Below, in pieces: positions 7,257 through 14,871 of a DNA stretch of 35,613 bases. This DNA is from Planctomycetota bacterium. Its GTDB lineage: Bacteria; Planctomycetota; Phycisphaerae; Sedimentisphaerales; Anaerohalosphaeraceae. Each line of letters begins with the position of its first letter. Within the stretch, counting starts at the first letter, position 1. A program made the position numbers and the translations under genes. The notes under the pieces were generated by a model that was not told the origin of the DNA, searched no databases, and worked only from the letters and a program-made list of their open reading frames with translations. The stretch spans positions 1-35,613 of the forward strand of contig JAGLHQ010000130.1 of the NCBI GenBank assembly GCA_023143375.1, in the 5' to 3' direction.

Positions 7257-8330
7257 TTATACCTTGTCAGCAAAGAATATCAAAGCTTCTTCTATGTTTT
7301 TGAACACTTTTGTCGCCGTCTGCGTCACAAACACCGACGGCTCCGCCGCCGCCGCCCACACCACAAAAACTTCTTTCCCAGCCTCATAGGCATGTTGCAG
7401 TTCCCTCTCGACACCGCTCGATATCGCCGCTCGCCCGTCAGCCATCGCAGGAATAAAACTGATTATCATATCCGCCTGATCGATCAACGCAAAGTCACGT
7501 GCATATATCTGGCTGTTAATATCAGCCTCGATCTGCTCGATCTCCCCGACCCCAAACGCAACCTTTTCACCAAGCGACGTGATCGTTATTTCTTTTTCAC
7601 CCTTATCCTTCGCTCGTTTCGCACGGCCCGGCAGATACGCCTCCTCAAGGTTCGCCGGATCGAAGCACGTAAACTTCTCCTTCATCACATTACGAAACCC
7701 CTCGATCTCCTTCATCACATCGTCAAGCTCCATCACATGCGTCATCGGGAAGCTAAGATACGCCTTCTTCCTCTCCGCCTCGAACATCAAACGATAAAAC
7801 GTTTCCACCGTCCCTTTTCCCTCCCCCCGCGAGAGGCTGTACACCTCGGCCGTTTCATTCGTCCCACTCCTCATCATCTCCGTCGCAAGCATCTCCTCTT
7901 CACGCCACACAAGCAGATCCTTCAGCGAATGTCGTATCGGATGCTCGCTCGTCAGCCGAACATGCAGCGCGTCAACGCCGTCGATCATACATATATATTT
8001 GTCCGCGCCCAGTTCACGCATCTGGTCGAAATCAAACGCCCTAAACAATCCATGCCTCCAGCGGAACGTCGCGTGCGTATTTACAATAAGGTTCTCTGCC
8101 GATTTGGCTTTAGCGATGATGTCCTTGATAACGCTTCGACGAAGCGTCTCAAGCCGTTTCAGCGGGATGTCGAGTATGTGACCATCGGCAATATCAGGAG
8201 CCTCCGCGTACATCTCGTCGCCAACATTGCACAGGCTGACGCTTTTGCCCCTGCTCTTAGCCAGCGCGACAACGTCTTGAAGATAACGCTTCTTATCGAT
8301 CCCAACCATTCCAGTTACTACTACGATCAT
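7257..8330 (-). CDS. AdkA-like P-loop-fold protein with nucleoside-deoxyribosyltransferase-like C-terminus
   Basis: The N-terminal half (1-150) looks like archaeal-type adenylate kinase or an AAA-type nucleoside kinase: IVVVTGMVGIDKKRYLQ at the start, SVSLCNVGDEMY, then IVNTHATFRW. The Walker A loop is GMVGIDKKR, without the usual GK[ST], so catalysis is uncertain. The C-terminal part (about 280-357) resembles the end of nucleoside 2-deoxyribosyltransferase/TIR-like folds: a DQADMIISFIP strand, then SSGVERELQHAYEAGKEVFV with a glutamate where the transferases place their nucleophile. ATG at 8330 has GGGAG eight bases upstream. A role in nucleotide metabolism is likely but the substrate is unknown; a fusion is an inference. 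Confidence 0.75.
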   Translation of the reverse strand: MIVVVTGMVGIDKKRYLQDVVALAKSRGKSVSLCNVGDEMYAEAPDIADGHILDIPLKRLETLRRSVIKDIIAKAKSAENLIVNTHATFRWRHGLFRAFDFDQMRELGADKYICMIDGVDALHVRLTSEHPIRHSLKDLLVWREEEMLATEMMRSGTNETAEVYSLSRGEGKGTVETFYRLMFEAERKKAYLSFPMTHVMELDDVMKEIEGFRNVMKEKFTCFDPANLEEAYLPGRAKRAKDKGEKEITITSLGEKVAFGVGEIEQIEADINSQIYARDFALIDQADMIISFIPAMADGRAAISSGVERELQHAYEAGKEVFVVWAAAAEPSVFVTQTATKVFKNIEEALIFFADKV

Positions 8331-8450
8331 ACCAACTCCCGCTAAAATAGAATAACGGTATTGTCCGTATTAATCGCAATTTTGCAAGCATGTTTTACAA
8401 TTACAACTATCCAGGCTCATAGTTATGCCCGTAGCCCCTCATGATCACAG

Positions 8451-8484
8451 CAGGGTGCCAGGGCCAAGCAAGCTTGGCCGTGTG
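8451..8484. repeat. Family 2 hairpin repeat
   Basis: CAGGGTGCCAGGGCCAAGCA followed by AGCTTGGCCGTGTG. The inner GGCCAAGC-AA-GCTTGGCC is a near-perfect palindrome. It lies in the 210-base spacer upstream of the HEAT-like gene stop; a second, weaker AGGGTGGCAGCCTGTCCGCC copy lies at about 8509-8528. Confidence 0.6.
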
Positions 8485-8540
8485 GCTACGATACCGTATG
8501 TTCAATCGAAGGGTGGCAGCCTGTCCGCCCACGCTCCACG

Positions 8541-8990
8541 CTATCTATTGTAGTTTATCTCGTCAGGTTTAGGTTTGCTTTTTGGTTTGTAGCTGCTTTT
8601 GGTGCTGGTTACTCTGCGTTTGCTCCCGCCTCCGCTTTTCTTCGGGACTTCACCCTTCATGATCGCAAGGCATTTTATACACGCTGCCTTGGTCGTTTTG
8701 TCCCTGTGCTTGAGTCCCTGTTCGATCGTCTCGGTCGCCAGCTTAAACATCCGCCCCTTCATGCTCCGCATCCCGTACGCCGCTGCCTTTTTAGTCGTAC
8801 GCTCATAGTCTCCGAACAGGGCCTCTTTAAGGATCAAAAGCCCGTCCTCCTGACGCCACGACAACTGATACGCAGCAAGCCGAGCCGTAGATATATTGCG
8901 CGAATGAAGCTTCTCACGCAGCTCACGCAACAGCTTAATGGTTCGCTCGTCACGCTCATACTCACCCGAATTGTCCTTCTCACTGCTCAT
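8541..8990 (-). CDS. HEAT-repeat-like small basic protein, unknown function
   Basis: A 149-residue protein. Residues 30-115 form alternating helices with the alanine-rich spacing of HEAT/PBS-lyase repeats (ARLAAYQLS, TKKAAAYGMRSMKG, TTKAACIKCLAIMKG). From about 118 the tail is a low-complexity Lys/Ser/Arg/Pro region (KKSGGGSKRRVTSTKSSYKP) likely to contact nucleic acid or another acidic partner. ATG at 8990 has GGAG seven bases upstream. It marks the last normal-composition gene before the AT-rich island. Confidence 0.75.
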   Translation of the reverse strand: MSSEKDNSGEYERDERTIKLLRELREKLHSRNISTARLAAYQLSWRQEDGLLILKEALFGDYERTTKKAAAYGMRSMKGRMFKLATETIEQGLKHRDKTTKAACIKCLAIMKGEVPKKSGGGSKRRVTSTKSSYKPKSKPKPDEINYNR

Positions 8991-9160
8991 AACCGGCTCC
9001 GTTTAAAACTCTAACCATCACCATAATACCACATATCCTAAACAATTCCAGAATAAAATAGGCTTTTTTTCACTGGCTTTACAGACAAAACAAACGGATA
9101 AAGGGGTTCTCGCCCTACAAGGGAGCGTTGCCCAAATGCGAATATCGTCCGGCAGCAGCT

Positions 9161-9290
9161 TGTGCCTTTATGTCCGGGGCTTGGCACGTTGCTACAATGG
9201 TCACTACAAAGCGACGCGAGACCGCGAGGTGGAGCAAATCGCAAAAAAGTGGCCTCAGTTCGGATTGCAGGCTGACAACTCAGCCAGAAT
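9161..9290 (+). pseudogene. Degenerate fragment of a 16S rRNA gene
   Basis: The stretch corresponds to the region around E. coli 16S positions 1195-1310. Landmarks in order are GCCTTTATGTCC, GGGCTTGGCACGTTGCTACA, ACAAAGCGACGCGAGACCGC, GAGGTGGAGCAAATCGCAAA and CTCAGTTCGGATTGCAGGCT, then an eroded GACAACTCAGCC. The GGTCACT/AGTGGCC helix arms are still complementary. The ACAAAGCGACGCGAGACC form is typical of planctomycete 16S. The sequence before 9160 and after 9290 no longer matches, so this is an isolated fragment rather than an rRNA operon. It overlaps the 3' end of the opposite-strand 87-residue gene. Confidence 0.85.
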
Positions 9291-9543
9291 GCCCGAATGC
9301 CGATTTGTATTGTATTTCTTCATCCTCCCATCTAATGATAGACTTTAGAGTCTGGAGGTCTTTAAGTTGAGACTGATCCTTATTTGCTATTTTGACAAGT
9401 TTATTGGTTAAAATTTCTGCTACCTGAGAAGAAATATAAAGATCCATTCTTTCATCAGCCAAATACTCTTGGATTAAATTTCCTTCTATTCCTATTTCTT
9501 TGGGCCAAACTAAAACATTACCATTTAACCTGTTTTCTATCAT
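9280..9543 (-). CDS. Unknown 87-residue protein, last gene of the island operon
   Basis: ATG at 9543 has GAGGA about 8 bases upstream. The protein is acidic and soluble-looking, with a helical middle (EILTNKLVKIANKDQSQLKD, then LQTLKSII) that may form a short coiled coil. No family is recognised. It follows the membrane protein by 15 bases. Its last three codons overlap the 16S fragment on the other strand (stop TGA at 9280-9282), so the original C-terminus may have been altered by whatever event brought the two together. Confidence 0.55.
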   Translation of the reverse strand: MIENRLNGNVLVWPKEIGIEGNLIQEYLADERMDLYISSQVAEILTNKLVKIANKDQSQLKDLQTLKSIIRWEDEEIQYKSAFGHSG

Positions 9544-9558
9544 ATTAGTTTTCCTCTA

Positions 9559-10119
9559 TCAGTCATTATCTTTTCTATACTTAAGCATTCGGAATATGGG
9601 CTTTGTCAAAATGAAAACGATGGTTATCGCCACAATAATTCCAAGAACAATTAAAACAAAATTCTGGCCGTAATCGCTTGCCTTATAGAAAACCTCAAAA
9701 GATATTCCTATCACACTTGAAATCAATATACCAGATACAACATAAAGTTCTCGCATTCTTACTTGCGATAATTTCATGTTATCGTTTGGCTTTCCCGAGG
9801 CATCTAATTCAGGCTCTCCTGGTATTTCTAAAACCTTTTTACGAAATCTTATGTCACCATAGCGTGCCCTTATTTGCCACCATACTCTTTTTGAGATATC
9901 ATTTATAATAAAGCCGACAATGTAGCAAAAAAGCACGAAAACAACAAGGCTGAATGTAGAAATAAAACTTCCCAGCGACTTGAGAATCTCGAGATTATTC
10001 TTATCATGATAAAAAGAATACGAAGTTAATATTCCTAAGGCCCTTAATGTACAAACAACCCCAAGTGGGACACCTTGCAAAATAATCCACCAAAACCGTT
10101 CAGTTATTTCTTTGAGCAT
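9559..10119 (-). CDS. Four-helix membrane protein, unknown function (island)
   Basis: The 186-residue protein has four predicted transmembrane segments, about residues 9-30, 48-72, 124-143 and 149-173. A basic loop of roughly 45 residues between helices 2 and 3 (SKRVWWQIRARYGDIRFRKK) is probably cytoplasmic. ATG at 10119 has AGGAGA five bases upstream, and the preceding gene ends 13 bases away, so it is cotranscribed. Codons are A/T-rich like the rest of the island. In such an operon it could be a membrane effector or anchor, but nothing in the sequence proves this. Confidence 0.75.
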   Translation of the reverse strand: MLKEITERFWWIILQGVPLGVVCTLRALGILTSYSFYHDKNNLEILKSLGSFISTFSLVVFVLFCYIVGFIINDISKRVWWQIRARYGDIRFRKKVLEIPGEPELDASGKPNDNMKLSQVRMRELYVVSGILISSVIGISFEVFYKASDYGQNFVLIVLGIIVAITIVFILTKPIFRMLKYRKDND

Positions 10120-10132
10120 TCCATTCTCCTAA

Positions 10133-10825
10133 TTATTTACTTTGTTCATCCATATCAAAAAATTCTTTTTCTCCAATATTTCTCCCTTTTGCATTTTCCT
10201 TTGGGCCAACGCCCACTCTGAGATTTTCAAGGATTGTTGAAATTATATTTACAATTGTATCCAAGGACGGCTTGACACAAGACATTACAGGGTGGCCAAC
10301 ATGTAATAGCTTTTCGTCGTCAACTTTTATACCCGAAATAATATGAGTGCCCTCTGCACAACTCGCAAATTCTTTAATTGATTTCATAATAATCTCGTCA
10401 ATCTCATCGTTATTGTGATCTTCTTTAGATTTAGAGGTCAACCTCAAACATGAGATAAAAAGTTGTGACTTCCCAAACGAGATTCCCTTTTTTTTTGCGT
10501 TTTCACACTCTCTTATAGTTTCTTTAAATATTGGCATCTGTTTAAAAAGCGAAGCTATTATATTCGAATGCCAGCATGTTTGATTAGCTCCGTAGATAAT
10601 TACCATAGCGTTGCAGTTGATATAATCAGTTATCTCGTTTTCCTTAAGAAAAAATGTATCATTAGGAGATGAGGAATACCTAAGACCTGTAGCGTCATCT
10701 GATTCTAATATCACATCTTTATTCAAACATCGAATCCATTTACTTATACCTTCTTTGATATAATCTACTTCATGAGATGATGTAAACATGCCGAAATGAG
10801 GAATAAAAATGCTTGTCTCAGACAT
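10133..10825 (-). CDS. Unknown island protein, possible Rossmann/TIR-like N-terminal half
   Basis: A 230-residue protein starting at ATG 10825, with GGAG nine bases upstream and only two bases after the stop of the synthetase-like gene; a GTG at 10840 would add five residues and overlap the upstream gene. Residues 5-100 have the rhythm of a TIR/deoxyribosyltransferase-like alpha/beta fold: a SIFIPHFGMFTSS strand and loop, a helix, a VILESDD strand, then EITDYINCNAMVIIYGAN followed by CWHSNIIASLF. The C-terminal part (105-215) contains LLHVGHPVMSCVKPS and a Lys/Glu-rich tail. No catalytic motif is certain and the fold call is weak. Confidence 0.7.
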   Translation of the reverse strand: MSETSIFIPHFGMFTSSHEVDYIKEGISKWIRCLNKDVILESDDATGLRYSSSPNDTFFLKENEITDYINCNAMVIIYGANQTCWHSNIIASLFKQMPIFKETIRECENAKKKGISFGKSQLFISCLRLTSKSKEDHNNDEIDEIIMKSIKEFASCAEGTHIISGIKVDDEKLLHVGHPVMSCVKPSLDTIVNIISTILENLRVGVGPKENAKGRNIGEKEFFDMDEQSK

Positions 10826-10827
10826 AA

Positions 10828-11697
10828 CTATATACTCCACTGTTGGAATAAATCATGTATTGTTTCTGATAGAATATTTATATCCTTATCTAAATCAGAG
10901 ATGAAATCTTTCTCATCAAATGAATATGACAGAAAACGCCTAGACATATCTTCATCACAGAGAGATGCAGCCACTACACTTATATGTAAACAATATTCCC
11001 ATATAGATCGATATCGTTGGTCACGAGATTTTTTTAGCAAAGTATAAACCATATCTTTTGATGAATTTGAAAGGTATAATTCACTTCCAGCAAAAAGCCA
11101 TAGCTCAGGCAAATATATTGGACAAATATCAAGAGGTGATTTTTTCATGCTGATTCTTTCAAGCCAATATTGAATATAATATGCCTCGACTTGGCCAATC
11201 AGTAAAAATTGTGCTTTGGAATTATGTGCTTCTAGCAATAGAGCCAGAGCATCTTTGCGACATCCTTTTATCTCATCATCTTGTTCTTCCATTGGCGACA
11301 TAGCTGAAGAGATGGCCTGCTCGTATTTACTGAGAGCACTTGTAAGACAAGTTTCTGATATAGATTCTTTATAATCAGCAAAATGCTCCTGTGTAATCGC
11401 ACGCAAAAAACCCTTGTCTTCCTCGGAAGAATCATTGTCTCTTAAAAAGAAAATGACTTCGACACCTATTTTGAGTAATTGCTCTACTCTTGCAAACAAT
11501 AATATCTGGATGAGTACAGGATCATTGCTTGGTGTTATTGGAACTATCACACATGTTTGTGTTGGTGAAAGTTCCATTATACGATTTCTTGTCCTTGACG
11601 CCTGATCGTGAAAATGAAAATTGACAAAATATGGAAAATATTTTTTGTCATATACCGTCCCCTGAAGCAAGAGATCACTACTGTTTGTTTCACTCAT
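10828..11697 (-). CDS. Class Ic aminoacyl-tRNA-synthetase-like protein lacking HIGH and KMSKS (island)
   Basis: The 289-residue protein aligns by eye with archaeal-type Tyr/Trp-tRNA synthetases. CVIVPITPSNDP (49-60) sits where the PTGxLHxGH strand would be, but the histidines are absent. EQLLKIGVEVIFFLRDND (72-89) matches the following helix-strand. AQFLLIGQVEAYYIQYW (162-178) matches the vGxDQxxHI segment, and YLPELWLFAG (195-204) the pocket before KMSKS. The KMSKS loop is missing: the frame resumes at ELYLSNSSKDMVYTLLKK (206-223). FDEKDFISDLDKDINIL (260-276) fits the C-terminal helices. Cyclodipeptide synthases, also derived from this fold, are an alternative. ATG 11697 has AGGAAGG seven bases upstream. 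Confidence 0.7.
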   Translation of the reverse strand: MSETNSSDLLLQGTVYDKKYFPYFVNFHFHDQASRTRNRIMELSPTQTCVIVPITPSNDPVLIQILLFARVEQLLKIGVEVIFFLRDNDSSEEDKGFLRAITQEHFADYKESISETCLTSALSKYEQAISSAMSPMEEQDDEIKGCRKDALALLLEAHNSKAQFLLIGQVEAYYIQYWLERISMKKSPLDICPIYLPELWLFAGSELYLSNSSKDMVYTLLKKSRDQRYRSIWEYCLHISVVAASLCDEDMSRRFLSYSFDEKDFISDLDKDINILSETIHDLFQQWSI

Positions 11698-11729
11698 TAT
11701 ACGGCCTTCCTATCATGAGGAATTTGTAA

Positions 11730-12707
11730 TTATTTATGTTTTTTGATAACTCTAGCAACCTTACGAGATATTGTTTTTTCAGAGATTGCGCATGGGGGAT
11801 CAGTGTCGGTCACAGGTACCTTAAATGTCATTCCAAATTTCTTCATTAGAACTCGATTGCTGTCTAATCCATATACAATTTTAGTCACAGGAAAACCTGC
11901 TTGGTCAACAGGCACGTGAAATTCCGAAATCTCAATCATATCACTATAAAATGCCACTGTATAATATCGGCACACTGCCCCAGATACTATAGCCGATGAT
12001 AAGGGGTCTTGCAAATTATCATTCATGAAAGTTAACAGTGAACCCGCATTGAGACAAGGGGTTCCCTCAACAATGTCAACCCCGGCACCTTCATGAATAT
12101 GCCCACAAATTAGAATATTAGGTTTTTTCTTTATATTTCTTAGAAAATCGCGGATACCAATACTGCCAATATGATTTGTTGTTTCCGAATGTATATCTAG
12201 ATAACATTTTTGAGGCGGAGAATGTGTAAGCAATATTCGAGTTTGCGCCTTATTCCACTTTGACAGAGCACGAGGCGGAATAGTTACACGATCACTTTTC
12301 CACTCATATGGCCATAAACCCATTCCAGGACTACCGCCAATGCCTAAAAATGAAATTCCATTGGATGAAAAAGGTGCACTTCCTAAAAGGACATCAACAT
12401 TACGCAACTTACCTTTTAGGTGCCGTTCCTTGCGGAAAAATTCTTTTCTGTCATGATTGCCAGGCACAAACAAGAGAGGTTTTTTAAGTTTAGCAATTGC
12501 TGAGAGAATTGCATTTGTCTGTATTTCATATAGTTGCTTGCGAAGTTTATTTGTCATTTCAATGTCACCCATGACATCTGGGCCGATATCACCTGTGCAA
12601 ACCATAAAATCAACATCATGGTTAGATGCATGACAAATAGTATTTAAAAGAACAATACTATCTCCATGTATGTCCCCGAAAACCAGAATTTTTGTTATTG
12701 GTTTCAT
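11730..12707 (-). CDS. Calcineurin-like metallophosphoesterase (island)
   Basis: All five metal-binding motifs are present: FGDIHGD (D12, H14), CTGDIG (D40), VPGNHDR (N84, H85), LLTHSPP (H162) and CGHIHEG (H203, H205). The protein should hydrolyse a phosphomono- or diester using two metal ions. The THSPP...GHIHEG pattern is common in archaeal phosphoesterases. The C-terminal 80 residues form a beta-rich then basic tail (SRKVARVIKKHK). ATG at 12707 is chosen because AGGTGGA lies five bases upstream; the frame extends to 12731 into the preceding gene but without a ribosome site. Only ten bases separate it from the nucleotidyltransferase, so it may reverse or process that enzyme's product. Confidence 0.9.
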   Translation of the reverse strand: MKPITKILVFGDIHGDSIVLLNTICHASNHDVDFMVCTGDIGPDVMGDIEMTNKLRKQLYEIQTNAILSAIAKLKKPLLFVPGNHDRKEFFRKERHLKGKLRNVDVLLGSAPFSSNGISFLGIGGSPGMGLWPYEWKSDRVTIPPRALSKWNKAQTRILLTHSPPQKCYLDIHSETTNHIGSIGIRDFLRNIKKKPNILICGHIHEGAGVDIVEGTPCLNAGSLLTFMNDNLQDPLSSAIVSGAVCRYYTVAFYSDMIEISEFHVPVDQAGFPVTKIVYGLDSNRVLMKKFGMTFKVPVTDTDPPCAISEKTISRKVARVIKKHK

Positions 12708-12717
12708 GCTAATCCAC

Positions 12718-14514
12718 CTAAACATTACCATTTGTTACTATATTCATTAGGTTTTGATGTATGAAATCAAAATCTTTTGTTATAGACATTTGGCTTTTTC
12801 CTTCAAGCCTATATGAATCGCTACAAATTAATAAGTCGTGAACATCAATTTCGACTGGATTTTTAGAAAATTTCCCGTTTTTAAGTTTGTCAAAACGAAG
12901 CATAGTTTGATTTGTTTTATATTGCAAAGGTAAAACCACAGCGCCATTATTGCCAATGGATACTAACCATTTGTGGTCAGTATGTTTAAATTCAAATAAT
13001 TGAGAGTTAGAGATAGTTAATATTTCTACAATACGCTCGATGGCTTTAATAGCCTTGATAGAATATAGTTCTATTTCAAATAGATGTTTCTTTGTAGAAT
13101 ATTTGCCTTCCTTCGCCTTGTTTTCTAAGTCTGACAAATGTGATAACAATTCAGAAATTGTTTTGTTAGGCACAGGGAGTTGCGACAAAAACAAATTGAT
13201 TTCTGCTCTTTTCAGTCTACCTTTAAAGGTGACACTGAGAGCATTTACATAGCCATTGAAGTTAGACAAGACAAACTCCATAAGTTGCCTCAGTTTTGCT
13301 TCCCTATTTTCTTTCTGAATCTGTTTATGGAATTTGGAAAACACCTTCTGAGCTTCTTGCACCTCTTTATAAAGAGTGGAGATTTCATTTGGAGATAACC
13401 GTTTCCGTTCTCCATACTCAAGCTTTTTGCGAATAAGTACAACTTTCGATAGAGTCTTAAACGCTGTTCGCGAAAATGAATATGGTTTCTTAAGGAAATC
13501 ATTCTTGAACGTTTGGACCGTTTCCTGTGGTGTTAAAGGAGGATGTCCTTTTATTAACAGGATCGCCTGAGCATAATTCAATAGAGAATAGTACAATTGC
13601 TCTGGCCCGACTTTCGATATAAGCCAGCCAGCATCATTAAAAGCGGAATTTGCTCCCTCTATCAAAGCTTCGTCGGATTCTAAAGAAGGTTTTATACGGC
13701 CAGTGCGAAGCATCTTCTTCCATGGAGTTATTAGTCCTTTATCGTAAAGAGGGACTGCATCGCGAAGCAAGGTGTAGATTACAGGGCTACCGTTCTTCAA
13801 TGATTCCCAAAAATGTGTAAGCACATAAAGTTGCGAATTAATGTTCAGTTCAATATCAAATTGTGCTGCAAGTTCATCGCCCATTTTAATGATAATATTA
13901 TGCAACTTATCCCTTAATTCAGCCAAAGGCATTCTTTTAACATCAGTGTCATCTAAAATACAGAAAACATCAAGGTCGCTTTTGGAAGTACTAGTCCCCC
14001 GGACGCTGGAGCCCGAAAAGCAGTAACATACAACATATTTTTCAAATTTTTTCATGACCTTTTTTTTGTGATGAAGTGCAAGAATGAATGTAACTAAAAA
14101 ATTACTATCTGCAACTAATACCCCCCCCATAAATCGAATTATCATACTTGGTTGAACTGTACTATCAACACATATTTCCCACAAAGCCGAAACATGAATG
14201 ATTTCAGGATGTTTTTTCCCTAAGTTGCATTTTTTGAAAGATTTGCCAATAACTTCTTCACGTTTTTTTGCTATCTTCCCAACATTTTTAGAAGTTATGT
14301 CGGAAACAATAACAGCTACTTCACAAGATTGCTTTCGCTTTTTAGTCTTTCCCCCATCATCATCTTCTTCTTCTGGCAGCAAGACTAAAACACCCACTAA
14401 ATCGTCGCCTAATTTGGTTTTTATTTCGGCTGCAAATTTTTCTAATTTGACCTTATGACGACGAAAAAAATTGAGCGGTTCTTTAGCCGCAAATGGATTT
14501 TGCTTTGTCAACAT
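12718..14514 (-). CDS. Large nucleotidyltransferase with Pol-beta fold, archaeal-like (first gene of island)
   Basis: The 598-residue protein contains a Pol-beta-type nucleotidyltransferase core at about 155-260: FSGSSVRGTSTSKSDLDVFC holds the GS loop (G168, S169) and the two metal carboxylates D180 and D182, with D220 or E222 the probable third. HFWESLKNGSPVIYTLLRD and VPLYDKGLITPWKKML are the family continuation I associate with archaeal nucleotidyltransferases, followed by a HEPN-like helical region (270-400). Residues 20-150 look like a second, eroded domain (LVGVLVLLPEEE...CEVAVIVSD). The tail (400-598) is unrecognised. It transfers a nucleotide to RNA, protein or a small molecule; the target is unknown. 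It heads the six-gene operon. Confidence 0.85.
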   Translation of the reverse strand: MLTKQNPFAAKEPLNFFRRHKVKLEKFAAEIKTKLGDDLVGVLVLLPEEEDDDGGKTKKRKQSCEVAVIVSDITSKNVGKIAKKREEVIGKSFKKCNLGKKHPEIIHVSALWEICVDSTVQPSMIIRFMGGVLVADSNFLVTFILALHHKKKVMKKFEKYVVCYCFSGSSVRGTSTSKSDLDVFCILDDTDVKRMPLAELRDKLHNIIIKMGDELAAQFDIELNINSQLYVLTHFWESLKNGSPVIYTLLRDAVPLYDKGLITPWKKMLRTGRIKPSLESDEALIEGANSAFNDAGWLISKVGPEQLYYSLLNYAQAILLIKGHPPLTPQETVQTFKNDFLKKPYSFSRTAFKTLSKVVLIRKKLEYGERKRLSPNEISTLYKEVQEAQKVFSKFHKQIQKENREAKLRQLMEFVLSNFNGYVNALSVTFKGRLKRAEINLFLSQLPVPNKTISELLSHLSDLENKAKEGKYSTKKHLFEIELYSIKAIKAIERIVEILTISNSQLFEFKHTDHKWLVSIGNNGAVVLPLQYKTNQTMLRFDKLKNGKFSKNPVEIDVHDLLICSDSYRLEGKSQMSITKDFDFIHQNLMNIVTNGNV

Positions 14515-14871
14515 TATTAATGCTTTCTCAAATTTAATCTCTAATGTTTAGTCAACAAGATATTTCTCACGTGCAATACAAACTCGTCTTGCCACTAATA
14601 GGAAGTGAAACAAATACTACAGTAGCGTATATGCTATACAGGATATATTTCTACGTCAAGAGTTTTTTTGACTAAAAACTCGTCTATACGGACAAATAAC
14701 TACCTGCAAGCAGGAAATCACCTGTTCCAATTTTTGTCACTCTCTTTTTTTACTTAGGTTGCATCCTTTTTTTATGGCAGTCAGAATTGAGGCATGAGCA
14801 AAGATGACAAAATAATACAGACGGATTTTGTGCTTCAGATTTCGTATTTGAGCAGCAAGCCCCAAAGGCTG
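14515..14871. other. AT-rich spacer at the right edge of the island
   Basis: No gene seen. It holds a candidate island promoter (14631-14659), an inverted pair TTTAGTCAA (14548-14556) and TTGACTAAA (14668-14676), and a direct repeat AAACTCGTCT at 14580-14589 and 14676-14685. Composition returns to normal after about 14860, which makes this the likely right boundary of the transferred block. Confidence 0.5.
14631..14659 (-). promoter_or_regulatory. Candidate promoter for the island operon
   Basis: On the minus strand TTGACG (14654-14659) is followed after 17 bases by TAGCAT (14631-14636). It would start transcription about 110 bases before the nucleotidyltransferase ATG. The -10 match is only moderate. 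Confidence 0.4.

Noticed and set aside
7227-8345. 372-codon plus-strand frame opposite the kinase-like gene
   Set aside because: Arg/His-rich antisense translation without family motifs; the minus-strand gene has clear domain features and a ribosome site.
9128-9370. 80-codon plus-strand frame
   Set aside because: It is the translation of the 16S rRNA fragment (SSDCRL is a familiar rRNA artefact).
12718-14514. CBASS-type cyclic-oligonucleotide synthase
   Set aside because: The GS...SDLD motif is shared, but the following blocks fit archaeal nucleotidyltransferases better, and no SAVED, E2/E1 or known CBASS effector is evident.
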